From contig JAFAGC010000108.1 in assembly GCA_023423065.1 (NCBI GenBank), positions 1 through 25,210 of the forward strand: a stretch of DNA of 25,210 nucleotides, given 5' to 3'. The notes beneath the pieces were generated by a model. It searched no databases, was not told the DNA's origin, and saw only the letters and a program-made list of their open reading frames with translations. This document shows positions 1 through 6,998 of this stretch, piece by piece. The position numbers and the translations under genes were made by a program. Source of the stretch: Pseudomonadota bacterium (GTDB lineage: Bacteria; Pseudomonadota; Gammaproteobacteria; Steroidobacterales; Steroidobacteraceae). The number at the start of each line of letters is the position of its first letter. Within the stretch, counting starts at the first letter, position 1.

Positions 1-1694
1 TTCGCCTCGGCCGCCTTGCGCGCGTCGAAGTGCTCCTGCGCGCCGACGAAGTAGGTGGGTAGTTGGGCTGACGTGAGTTGCGCGCGGGTCCACTTGCCGG
101 CGGCTTCGCGCTCTTCCTGGAAACCCGTTTCGGTCATGAGTTTCATCGCTTCGTCGCGCGAAATGCCGTCGACGTGCACTGCCTGATCCAGCAAGGCGTT
201 CACGACCACGCGCAGGTACCACTTGAGCTGGATGAGATGCATGAGCGGCTCATCCGCGAGATAGCCCTGTTCGATCATGAGCTTCTCGGCATACACCGCC
301 CAGCCTTCCACGAACGGTCCCGAGGAATGCACGGCACGCAGCGGCGAGGGATAACGATTCGAATGCGCGAGTTGCAGATAGTGTCCCGGCATCGCCTCGT
401 GGATGGTCAGGTCGCGAATGGACAGCGAGTTGTACTCGCGCAGGAAGGAATCCGTCTGCGCGCGCGTCCACTGCTCCGGGATCGGCGAGACCGCGTAGAA
501 AGTCTTCTGGCCCTTCGACTCGAGCGGGCCGGGCGAATCGCAATAGGCAAGCGCCACGCCCTGCTGGAACTCGGGCATCGGGATGATCTCGAGCGGCTCG
601 TCCGGCAGGGAAACCAGGTCCTTCGCGCGCACGAACCCGGTCGTTTCGACCAGCGCGGCGCGCGCGGCATCGAGCACTCCTTCGCGCGTGGGTCGCTTCG
701 CATACGCGAGCTCGAGCGCGGCCTCGATCGCGCGCTGCTGCTGCTTCTCGCCGGGATGCTCGGGCGTGGGCGGCGCACCGCGTTTTCCTTTGAGGACGTC
801 GCGAGCGATCGCATACATCGCGGCGCGGGTCCGCGCCAGTTCGGATTCGGCGCGCCGCCGGATTTCCGTGCGCGACAGCGGCGAGAACAATGCGAACCCG
901 AGCTTGCGATCGTAGAGTTCGGCGCCCAGTCGATAATCGCCCTGCGCTTCGGGCAGCAACTTCTTCTCGAGCCAGATCTGGTGTTGCGACAGCGCGGTGC
1001 GCGCCCTCGCAATGCTGGCGCGGATCGCTTCCTGCCGATCTTCCGGCAGGCTCGCGAGCTGTTTCGGAATTTCGTCGTCGAGCATCGAGATGAGTCCGGC
1101 GTTCTGCCGGATCGCGGTTTCCGCGTGAATCTTCGGGACGCGCGCGGGCTCCAGCACGTCGCGTTCCTGCGCGAGCAGGCGTGACATCTCGTCGAGGCGC
1201 GCGGCGATGTTGCCCAGCCGCTCCGGCAGCGGCGCGAAGTCGCGCGCCAGCAGCGCGTACAGCGAATCGCCCGCGATGCTGGTGTAGATCAGCGGATTCC
1301 AGCGCCACTGGGCGAGCGTGCGGACACTCCAGCGTTGGTACTCGAGCGCGTGACGCAGGAGCAGCAGGTCGACCTGGTTGGACCGCGACAGGCGGGATGC
1401 ATCGATCGGCTCGAGCGCCGATAGATAGGTGTCCGCGAACGCGGCCTGCGCCTCCCAGCCTTCCGCGCTCACGTCATCGAGCCGGCCGTCGAACCGGTGA
1501 TCGCCCAGGCCCGTGGCGCGGACCGGCGAAAGTTCGGGGAATTCCCGCAGGTAACGCTTCGCGATCGTTTCGAACTGCTCGTCTGGCGCAGGCGGCGGGG
1601 GAGAAGCCGGGGCGGGTGGAGGCGGCGCGGGGGCATTCGCCGCGCAGGCGCACAGCAAGCTCGCGGTGAATCCAGCCAAGAAACCTGCCCTCAT
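1..1694 (-). CDS. DUF885 family protein (HEAMPGH metallohydrolase-like), 3' end outside window
   Basis: Read on the minus strand from ATG at 1694, the frame stays open to the window edge, giving 564 residues without a stop. The N-terminus has a hydrophobic segment with cysteines (LLCAC) and then an Ala/Pro-rich linker, so the protein is exported, either as a lipoprotein or cleaved after an ANA-like site. The DUF885 hallmark HEAMPGH lies at residues 432-438 (plus-strand 381-401), followed by EGWAVYAEKL. These resemble the HExxH-type zinc site and downstream glutamate of gluzincin-like peptidases. The family usually runs to about 590-600 residues, so only a short C-terminus is missing. The start is preceded by a GAGGG ribosome-binding sequence. 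It is transcribed divergently from the MFS gene. Substrate unknown; peptidase activity is inferred from the family. Confidence 0.9.
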   Translation of the reverse strand, partial: MRAGFLAGFTASLLCACAANAPAPPPPAPASPPPPAPDEQFETIAKRYLREFPELSPVRATGLGDHRFDGRLDDVSAEGWEAQAAFADTYLSALEPIDASRLSRSNQVDLLLLRHALEYQRWSVRTLAQWRWNPLIYTSIAGDSLYALLARDFAPLPERLGNIAARLDEMSRLLAQERDVLEPARVPKIHAETAIRQNAGLISMLDDEIPKQLASLPEDRQEAIRASIARARTALSQHQIWLEKKLLPEAQGDYRLGAELYDRKLGFALFSPLSRTEIRRRAESELARTRAAMYAIARDVLKGKRGAPPTPEHPGEKQQQRAIEAALELAYAKRPTREGVLDAARAALVETTGFVRAKDLVSLPDEPLEIIPMPEFQQGVALAYCDSPGPLESKGQKTFYAVSPIPEQWTRAQTDSFLREYNSLSIRDLTIHEAMPGHYLQLAHSNRYPSPLRAVHSSGPFVEGWAVYAEKLMIEQGYLADEPLMHLIQLKWYLRVVVNALLDQAVHVDGISRDEAMKLMTETGFQEEREAAGKWTRAQLTSAQLPTYFVGAQEHFDARKAAEA

Positions 1695-1723
1695 CGCATC
1701 GCCCTCACGACTTTCCTGACGAA

Positions 1724-1739
1724 GTGCCCTGCCGGGCAC
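1724..1739. promoter_or_regulatory. Inverted repeat in divergent intergenic region (possible operator)
   Basis: GTGCCC and GGGCAC form a perfect 6-bp inverted repeat around a TGCC loop. It sits in the 90-bp region between the divergently transcribed DUF885 and MFS genes. It could be a repressor site or a hairpin in the 5' leader of the minus-strand gene. The sequence does not distinguish these, and chance is possible at this GC content. Confidence 0.25.
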
Positions 1740-1784
1740 GAAGTTACCAGCTAAAGTGCGCACACCCCAACTACCCGGCACCCC

Positions 1785-3020
1785 TTGAGCATCAAGTCCC
1801 GTTCGCCTGCGCTGCAGGCGTTGAGCCACCCCGACTTCGCGCGCTACGCGTTCGGGCGTCTCGCCGGCACCCTCGCCTGGCAGATGATCAACGTGGTCGC
1901 AGGGTTCCAGGTCTGGAAGATCACGCGCGATCCGCTCGATCTCGGCCTCATCGGCCTCGCGCAGTTCCTGCCGTTCCTGGCGCTCGTGCTGCCGGGCGGC
2001 CAGCTGGCCGACCGGTTCGACCGGCGCGTCATCATCGCGTGCGCGTACACCGCCGAGCTCACGGGCGCGGCGATCCTGCTGTGGTTCACGCTGTCCGGCA
2101 GCCGCAACGTCGCGATCGTGTTCGGCGCGATGGTGTTGTTAGGCGTGGCACGCGCGTTCTGGGCGCCGGCGGGGCAGGCGATGACGCCCAACCTCGTCCC
2201 GAAGGAGCAACTGCCGGGTGCCGTGTCGGTCAACGCGGTGTTGTTCCAGACGGGCGTGATCGTCGGACCCTCGATCGGCGGTGTGCTCGCGATCTTCGGT
2301 TATCACGTCGTCTACGGCATCGCGTGTGTATTGCTGACCTTCACCGTGCTCATGGTCGCGAACGTGCGCCCCGTGTGGCCGCAGGGTAAGGCCACCCAGT
2401 GGCGCTGGCACAGCGTGCTCGACGGCTTCCGGTTCGTCGTGGGCAAGAAGCCGTTGTTAGGCGCGATCTCGCTCGATCTCTTCGCGGTGCTGTTCGGCGG
2501 CGCCACTGCATTGTTGCCCGTGTTCGCCACCGATGTGCTGCACGTCGACAGCGCGGGCCTGGGAGTCCTGCGCGCGGCGCCCGGCGTCGGCGCCGCGATC
2601 GTCGCGCTCGGCCTCGGGCTGCGTCCGATCACGCGGCATGCGGGGCGCTGGATGTTCGGCGGCGTCGCGGCCTTCGGCATCGCGACCATCGTGTTCGGCC
2701 TCTCGACCAACTTCTGGCTCTCGCTCGCGGTGCTCGCCGTGCTGGGCGCGGGAGACATGGTCAGCGTGTTCGTGCGCCAGTTGCTCGTGCAGCTCGAGAC
2801 GCCCGATGCGATCCGCGGTCGCGTGAGCGCGGTTAACTCGATGTTCATCGGCGCGTCCAACGAGCTCGGCGAATTCGAGTCGGGCCTGACCGCGAAATGG
2901 TTCGGTACCGTGCGCGCCGTTGTGATCGGCGGCTGCGCGACGCTCATCGTCGTGGGCTCCTACATGAAGATCTTCCCCGAGCTCAGGAAGCTCGACCGCT
3001 TCCCGGAGCCGAAGCACTGA
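1785..3020 (+). CDS. MFS transporter, MFS_3 (EntS-like) exporter family
   Basis: The 411-residue protein has the many hydrophobic segments expected of a major facilitator. The start ALSHPDFARYAFGR, the LGLIGLAQFLPFL helix and the loop motif GGQLADRFDRR (about residues 71-81) are typical of the MFS_3 group, which includes the enterobactin exporter EntS. These proteins are inner-membrane proton-driven exporters of small molecules. The substrate here cannot be read. The start is TTG at 1785 with no clear Shine-Dalgarno; another TTG at 1818 is possible but would trim the usual N-terminal residues. The gene is divergent from the DUF885 gene and no terminator is obvious after it. Confidence 0.88.
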   Translation: MSIKSRSPALQALSHPDFARYAFGRLAGTLAWQMINVVAGFQVWKITRDPLDLGLIGLAQFLPFLALVLPGGQLADRFDRRVIIACAYTAELTGAAILLWFTLSGSRNVAIVFGAMVLLGVARAFWAPAGQAMTPNLVPKEQLPGAVSVNAVLFQTGVIVGPSIGGVLAIFGYHVVYGIACVLLTFTVLMVANVRPVWPQGKATQWRWHSVLDGFRFVVGKKPLLGAISLDLFAVLFGGATALLPVFATDVLHVDSAGLGVLRAAPGVGAAIVALGLGLRPITRHAGRWMFGGVAAFGIATIVFGLSTNFWLSLAVLAVLGAGDMVSVFVRQLLVQLETPDAIRGRVSAVNSMFIGASNELGEFESGLTAKWFGTVRAVVIGGCATLIVVGSYMKIFPELRKLDRFPEPKH

Positions 3021-3025
3021 AGACG

Positions 3026-3036
3026 GTGCCTGGCAC
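3026..3036. repeat. Short palindrome GTGCCTGGCAC, possible remnant of a dispersed small repeat
   Basis: Five bases downstream of the MFS stop codon there is an 11-bp palindrome (GTGCC-T-GGCAC). It shares the core GGTGCCTG with the larger imperfect palindrome at 24062-24105. Small GGTGCCTGACCCC-type dispersed repeats are common in related genomes as far as I recall. Two partial copies in one window are only suggestive. Confidence 0.3.
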
Positions 3037-3112
3037 GGAAAATCCGGGAGAAGGTCCAAAGGAGCGGCGTCGTGGCCGCGTCATACAGGTCGCATGCACA
3101 CCGGGGACTGGA

Positions 3113-3141
3113 TTTACTCGCGACCTGTACGGAAATACAGT
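3113..3141 (+). promoter_or_regulatory. Putative sigma70-type promoter for the radical SAM gene
   Basis: TTTACT (3113-3118) and TACAGT (3136-3141) are separated by 17 bp, and each matches 4 of 6 bases of the -35 and -10 consensus. A start site about 7 bp past the -10 would fall on or next to the ATG at 3148, which would give a leaderless transcript. This agrees with the absence of a Shine-Dalgarno sequence before that ATG. The promoter is inferred from matches only. Confidence 0.4.
3125..3140. promoter_or_regulatory. LexA (SOS) box
   Basis: The sequence CTGTACGGAAATACAG fits the gammaproteobacterial LexA consensus CTGT-N8-ACAG exactly in both half-sites. It overlaps the proposed -10 element and ends 7 bp before the ATG at 3148, an ideal repressor position. 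From memory, the P. aeruginosa homologue PA0069 belongs to the LexA regulon defined with ciprofloxacin, which supports the assignment. The central eight bases are less A/T-rich than the best SOS boxes. Confidence 0.75.
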
Positions 3142-3147
3142 CCATCC

Positions 3148-5253
3148 ATGGCAGGCCCCATCAAAGGCCGCGGGGCGTTGTCCCAGCCTCCCGGCCGATT
3201 CGACAAGCTGACCCAGGTACTCGAGCACGACGGATGGCACGAGGAAGAGCCGCCGAGCAAGCTCGAGACCATCGTCATGCCCGAGCCGGCCCGATCGATC
3301 ATCAGCCGCAACGACTCGCCCGACATTGGCTTCAGCCAATCGATCAATCCGTACAGGGGATGCGAACACGGATGCATCTACTGCCTGGGGGGCGACACGC
3401 CGATCCTCATGGCGAACGGAAGGCACAAGCCCATTGCCGACCTGAAGGTGGGCGACGAAATCTACGGAACGGAACGAGTCGGTTTCTATCGGCGCTACGT
3501 GAAGACCCGCGTGCTCGCGCACTGGTGCGTCATCAAGCCCGCATACCGGATCACCCTGGAAGACGGCACGACCCTGACCGCCGGTCCGGATCACCGCTTC
3601 CTCACGGAACGCGGGTGGAAGTTCGTAACGGGGACCGAATGCGGCCGAGCTCGGCGTCCGCATCTGACGATCAACAACAAGTTGATGGGGACGGGTCGCT
3701 TTGCCGCGCCACCGGAACAGGGACCGGATTACCAGCGCGGCTATCTATGCGGAATGATTCGCGGCGCAGGTCTGCTGAAGTCTTTCGATCGCAGCGGAAA
3801 GACGCGTGTCAGCGAAATAGTCCAGCAATTCCGTCTCGCACCGTGCGACTCGGAAGCGCTCGACCGCACGCAAGGTTACTTGCTGGAAAGCCGCATCGGG
3901 ACCCGAGGTCTTCAGTTCGCGGCGGGCGGCAACGGAACGCAATCCATGCAGGCCATTCGCTCGCATGCCCGTGCAAACGTGGAGGAGATTTGCCGACTGA
4001 TTGATTGGCCGGAGCTTCCGTCGCGCGGCTGGCACGCGGGTTTCCTCGCTGGAATTTTCGATGCCGAAGGGAGTTTCAGCCAGGCCGTACTCCGTATTCC
4101 GAATACCGATCCGCAAATCATCGAGTGGATCTGCCGCGGGCTGAACGTTTTCGATTTTCGATTCGTCGTGGAACACGTCGATCGCGTAACTACGAAGCCG
4201 ATGGACATCATCAGGCTGACCGGCGGCCTGGCCGAACACCTCCGGTTCTTCCACACGGTGGATCCCGCCGTCACGCGAAAACGCAATTTTGCCGGTCAAG
4301 CCGTGAAATCCACGGCGGCGCTTGCGGTTACGAAAATCGAACCGCTCGGCTCGGCCATGCGTCTCTACGACATCACGACCGGGACCGAGGATTTCATCGC
4401 CGATGGCGTCATCAGTCACAACTGCTACGCGCGGCCCAGCCACTCATACATAGGACTTTCCCCGGGCCTCGACTTCGAAACCAAACTTTTCTACAAATTG
4501 GACGCGGCGCGCCTGCTAGAAAAGGAGTTTTCGGCTCCGCGATACCAATGTTCGACGATCATGCTCGGCGCGAATACGGATCCGTATCAGCCGCTCGAAA
4601 AAACCCAGCGAGTCACGCGTTCCCTCCTCGAAGTACTGCTGAAGTACCGGCATCCCGTCGCGATCACGACGAAAGGCGCATTGATCGCGCGCGACGTGGA
4701 CCTTCTCTCGGCGCTCGCTCGCGACAATCTGGTGAGCGTGATGTTCAGCATTCCCACACTGGACGACGACATGAAGCGCATCCTCGAGCCGCGCGCATCG
4801 TCCGCGGCCGCGAAGCTCAAGGCGATGCGTGTGCTCGCCGATGCCGGCGTTCCGGTCGGTGTGCTCGTCGCGCCGATCATCCCGGTGCTCACGGAACACG
4901 AAATCGAAGCCGTGCTCGAAGCCTCGCGCGAGGCCGGCGCGTCGCAGGCCGGATACACCCTGTTGCGCCTGCCCTGGGAAGTGAAGGATCTTTTCCGGGA
5001 GTGGCTCGCCGAGCATTTCCCCGACCGCGCCGCGCACGTGATGTCGCAGGTTCGGGGCATGCGCGGCGGGCGAGACAACGACCCCTCCTTCGGGACGCGC
5101 ATGCACGCGATGGGACCCGTGGCCAATCTCATTCGCCAGCGTTTCCGGTTAGCGTGCCGAAGGCTGGGATTTCCGGCGGAAAGAGACCATGAACTCACGA
5201 CAGAACTGTTTCGGCGCCCGGGCGAGCCTCACCCGCAGCTCGATCTCATTTGA
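3148..5253 (+). CDS. PA0069/Rv2578c-family radical SAM protein, intein-containing precursor
   Basis: The precursor is 701 residues. Removing the 347-residue intein leaves a 354-residue extein, the normal size for this family. The N-extein begins MAGPIKGRGA and reaches the radical SAM cysteines C72 and C76 in CEHGCIY. The third cluster cysteine is C426, directly after the intein, followed by YARPSHSYIGLSPGLDFETK. The spliced protein therefore reads CEHGCIYCYARP, the canonical CxxxCxxC site for the SAM-binding [4Fe-4S] cluster. Further family blocks are MLGANTDPYQPLEK and RLPWEVKDLF. The family belongs with the SplB-like 'DNA repair photolyase' group (COG1533), but its reaction is not established. 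ATG 3148 is preferred over the in-frame ATG at 3094 because homologues start close to KGRG and because a LexA box and promoter lie between the two. Confidence 0.93.
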   Translation: MAGPIKGRGALSQPPGRFDKLTQVLEHDGWHEEEPPSKLETIVMPEPARSIISRNDSPDIGFSQSINPYRGCEHGCIYCLGGDTPILMANGRHKPIADLKVGDEIYGTERVGFYRRYVKTRVLAHWCVIKPAYRITLEDGTTLTAGPDHRFLTERGWKFVTGTECGRARRPHLTINNKLMGTGRFAAPPEQGPDYQRGYLCGMIRGAGLLKSFDRSGKTRVSEIVQQFRLAPCDSEALDRTQGYLLESRIGTRGLQFAAGGNGTQSMQAIRSHARANVEEICRLIDWPELPSRGWHAGFLAGIFDAEGSFSQAVLRIPNTDPQIIEWICRGLNVFDFRFVVEHVDRVTTKPMDIIRLTGGLAEHLRFFHTVDPAVTRKRNFAGQAVKSTAALAVTKIEPLGSAMRLYDITTGTEDFIADGVISHNCYARPSHSYIGLSPGLDFETKLFYKLDAARLLEKEFSAPRYQCSTIMLGANTDPYQPLEKTQRVTRSLLEVLLKYRHPVAITTKGALIARDVDLLSALARDNLVSVMFSIPTLDDDMKRILEPRASSAAAKLKAMRVLADAGVPVGVLVAPIIPVLTEHEIEAVLEASREAGASQAGYTLLRLPWEVKDLFREWLAEHFPDRAAHVMSQVRGMRGGRDNDPSFGTRMHAMGPVANLIRQRFRLACRRLGFPAERDHELTTELFRRPGEPHPQLDLI
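3382..4422 (+). other. Intein (347 aa) with LAGLIDADG-type endonuclease domain
   Basis: The intein starts at Cys1 (CLGGDTPILMANG, block A) and ends ISHN before the +1 Cys of the C-extein, so it has all class 1 nucleophiles: Cys1, penultimate His346, Asn347 and Cys+1. Block B is TAGPDHRF (TxxH, residues 67-73). Block F is YDITTGTEDFIADG (residues 329-342). Between them lies a LAGLIDADG endonuclease domain. Its first motif is GYLCGMIRGAG (residues 120-130), in which the usual acidic residue is Ala129. Its second is GFLAGIFDAEG (residues 220-230), with Glu229 present. Codon use is visibly less GC-biased than in the surrounding genes, which fits a mobile origin. From memory, actinobacterial Rv2578c-family proteins also carry inteins. 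The splice junctions are predicted from motifs with high confidence. Confidence 0.93.
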
Positions 5254-5313
5254 CTTCTCGAGGCTGGGAACCGGCCCCAGGGCGCGCGGTCACAAAGTCA
5301 CTGTGCTGCGACG

Positions 5314-5322
5314 TGGCATACT
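5314..5322 (+). promoter_or_regulatory. Candidate extended -10 for the 5368-17984 operon
   Basis: TGGCATACT has the extended -10 form TGnCATACT, 45 bp before the first lipoprotein ATG. I find no good -35 at the right distance. It is the best promoter-like element in the 114-bp gap after the radical SAM gene. The assignment is weak. Confidence 0.3.
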
Positions 5323-5367
5323 TGCCGTGCCCACAGACATCCCACACCTAGAACTGGGAGCAAGTCG

Positions 5368-6051
5368 ATGAAGAACGCGATCCGCATGACGACCGCATGT
5401 GTGGGTGTTCTTTTGGCCACTGGCTGCATGCAGGCCCGCATCGAGGAATCCCGCGAGCTCGCCACCCCGATCGCCAAGGGCGAACGCGTGGTCATACTGG
5501 CCAAGCCGCAGATCGAAGGCTCGGGCGCCGAAGACGATTTCATGGATTGCGTCGGTGAGGGTCTCGGCGACGGCCGGAACGGTCTTGCCGTGCACGACAA
5601 CAACGAGTTCGTCGACAAGATGTTTCCGTGGTTCGAGCCGTCCACGGCCCCGGGCAAACCCGAGGCCATGAGTTCGTTGCTCTCACGCCCCGGTGTTGCC
5701 GAAAAGATCACCGAAAGCGGCGTGCGTTATGTTGTCTGGCTCGACGGCAGCACCCGCAAGACCGATGGCGGCGGCAGCCTGGCCTGCGGAGCCGCCCCCG
5801 GCGGCGCGGGGTGTATCGGTTTCGGATGGTGGCAGAAGGAATCGGACTACGAGGCCACCATTTGGGATTTGAAACAGGCCAAGTCGGCGGGTAGCGTGGG
5901 AACGAACGTTACCGGCACCTCGGCCATCGTCGGCGCAATCGTGCCCTTGCCGTTCATCGCGCGCGTACAGGCGACGGCGTGCAACCGCATGTCCAACCAG
6001 TTGCGCAGCTTTTTCACGGGAACCGACGGTTCGACCGCGGGGACCCAATAG
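5368..6051 (+). CDS. Putative lipoprotein, first gene of kinase/vWA operon
   Basis: This 227-residue protein has a lipoprotein signal peptide with lipobox LATGC (Cys at about residue 20), so it should be lipidated and sit on the periplasmic side of a membrane. The mature part starts with charged residues, then GERVVILAKPQIEG. It later has a glycine/cysteine-rich stretch (GGSLACGAAPGGAGC) and a WWQKESDYEATIWDLKQAKS segment that looks like beta-strand-rich fold. I do not recognise a named domain. A GGGAG ribosome-binding site precedes the ATG. The next gene follows 21 bp later, which suggests co-transcription with the kinase cluster. Confidence 0.85.
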   Translation: MKNAIRMTTACVGVLLATGCMQARIEESRELATPIAKGERVVILAKPQIEGSGAEDDFMDCVGEGLGDGRNGLAVHDNNEFVDKMFPWFEPSTAPGKPEAMSSLLSRPGVAEKITESGVRYVVWLDGSTRKTDGGGSLACGAAPGGAGCIGFGWWQKESDYEATIWDLKQAKSAGSVGTNVTGTSAIVGAIVPLPFIARVQATACNRMSNQLRSFFTGTDGSTAGTQ

Positions 6052-6072
6052 ACGAACCTTCAAGGAGGTCGC

Positions 6073-6969
6073 ATGCGCACCCAACATCTTTTGAGCGCTG
6101 CCATCGCGGCCGCGATACTCATTGCCGGCTGCGCCTCCAACAGCGGCGGCGGACCGTCGATGCCCAGCCCGCCGAGCGGCGGTGGCGGCATGCCGGGCGG
6201 CGGCGGAATGCCCGGCTCGCCGGGCGGCAGCAGTGGCGGCTCGCCGGGCGGCAGCGGCGGCGGCGGCAGTGGCATGCCCGGCGGCAGCTCGGGAATGCCC
6301 GGTGGAATGCCTGGCGGTAGTTCGGGAATGCCCGGCGGAATGCCCGGTGGCATGCCGGGTGGGATGCCCGGAGGTACGCCCGGATCACCCGGATCGCCTG
6401 GCGGAATGCCGGGTGGAATGCCGGGCGGAGACAGCGGCTCGAGCGGCACGTCCGGCACGGCCGGCACTGAAGGGCCCGGCGGCAGCGCGGGCGGCGGCGG
6501 AGCTTCGACGTCGGAAGAGCGTCGTCGGGCGGCCGACAAGAGCCTCGACGATTCGCTGGGCGACTTCGACAAGACGCTCAAGAAAGAACAGGAACGCGTC
6601 GCGAAAGAACGCGATGCGCGCGGCGGCAGCGCCGAAGGTGAAGGCGAGAGCGGTGACTCCTCCGGCTCCGGCGATGGCAGCGGCTCCGACGGCGGCGGCT
6701 CCGCGTCGGGCGAGATGACCGCCCGCAATGGCGACCTGAAGTCGGAAGGCAGCGCGAGCGGCGAACAGTCCTCGGGCGAGGCCGGCGGGTCGGACAGCGG
6801 CGGCAAGTCCGCCGGCGGCAGCGGCGCCGGTCACCAGAAACAGGTGCACGGCAGCGACGACGACATCGTCGCGCGGCGCCTGCGCAAGGCGGCCGAGGAG
6901 GAGACCGACCCCGAACTCAAGGAGCGTCTCTGGAAGGAATACAACGATTACAAGAAGTCCACGAGCTGA
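6073..6969 (+). CDS. Gly-rich MPGG-repeat lipoprotein with conserved charged C-terminus
   Basis: A 298-residue lipoprotein (lipobox LIAGC, Cys20). Residues 39-119 are a low-complexity tract with 11 MPG units, mostly the tetrapeptide MPGG. Residues about 140-255 are Gly/Ser/Glu-rich with a short helical, lysine-rich part (DKTLKKEQERVAKERD). The last 45 residues look structured, including DDDIVARRLRKAAEEE, TDPELKERLWKEYNDYK. The layout suggests an outer-membrane or periplasmic anchor, a long flexible spacer, and a C-terminal helical docking tail. A strong AAGGAGGTCGC ribosome-binding site precedes the ATG. The gene lies inside the operon, 21 bp after the previous gene and 29 bp before the next. 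Function unknown. Confidence 0.88.
   Translation: MRTQHLLSAAIAAAILIAGCASNSGGGPSMPSPPSGGGGMPGGGGMPGSPGGSSGGSPGGSGGGGSGMPGGSSGMPGGMPGGSSGMPGGMPGGMPGGMPGGTPGSPGSPGGMPGGMPGGDSGSSGTSGTAGTEGPGGSAGGGGASTSEERRRAADKSLDDSLGDFDKTLKKEQERVAKERDARGGSAEGEGESGDSSGSGDGSGSDGGGSASGEMTARNGDLKSEGSASGEQSSGEAGGSDSGGKSAGGSGAGHQKQVHGSDDDIVARRLRKAAEEETDPELKERLWKEYNDYKKSTS
6187..6429 (+). repeat. In-frame tandem repeat encoding MPGG/SPGG units
   Basis: The DNA is a degenerate 12-bp periodic tract (variants of GGAATGCCCGGC) encoding residues 39-119 of the repeat lipoprotein. Units vary at third positions, so it is not a recent perfect expansion. A change of one 12-bp unit would keep the reading frame, so length variation between strains is plausible. 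Confidence 0.85.
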
Positions 6970-6998
6970 CGTAGTCGAGAGATGAGCACGAGGCTGAC

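Noticed and set aside
3094..3147. Longer N-terminus of the radical SAM protein from ATG 3094
   Set aside because: The extra 18 codons overlap the promoter and LexA box and are not expected in homologues, which begin close to KGRG. A weak AGG upstream keeps it possible.
3148..5253. Reading the radical SAM gene as a fusion to an extra C-terminal domain or as two broken genes
   Set aside because: The inserted part has complete intein splicing blocks, and its removal restores an uninterrupted CxxxCxxC family motif and normal length.
6187..6429. Possible CRISPR array or non-coding tandem repeat
   Set aside because: The period is 12 bp with no spacers, it stays in frame, and it encodes MPGG units within a lipoprotein gene with signal peptide and ribosome-binding site.
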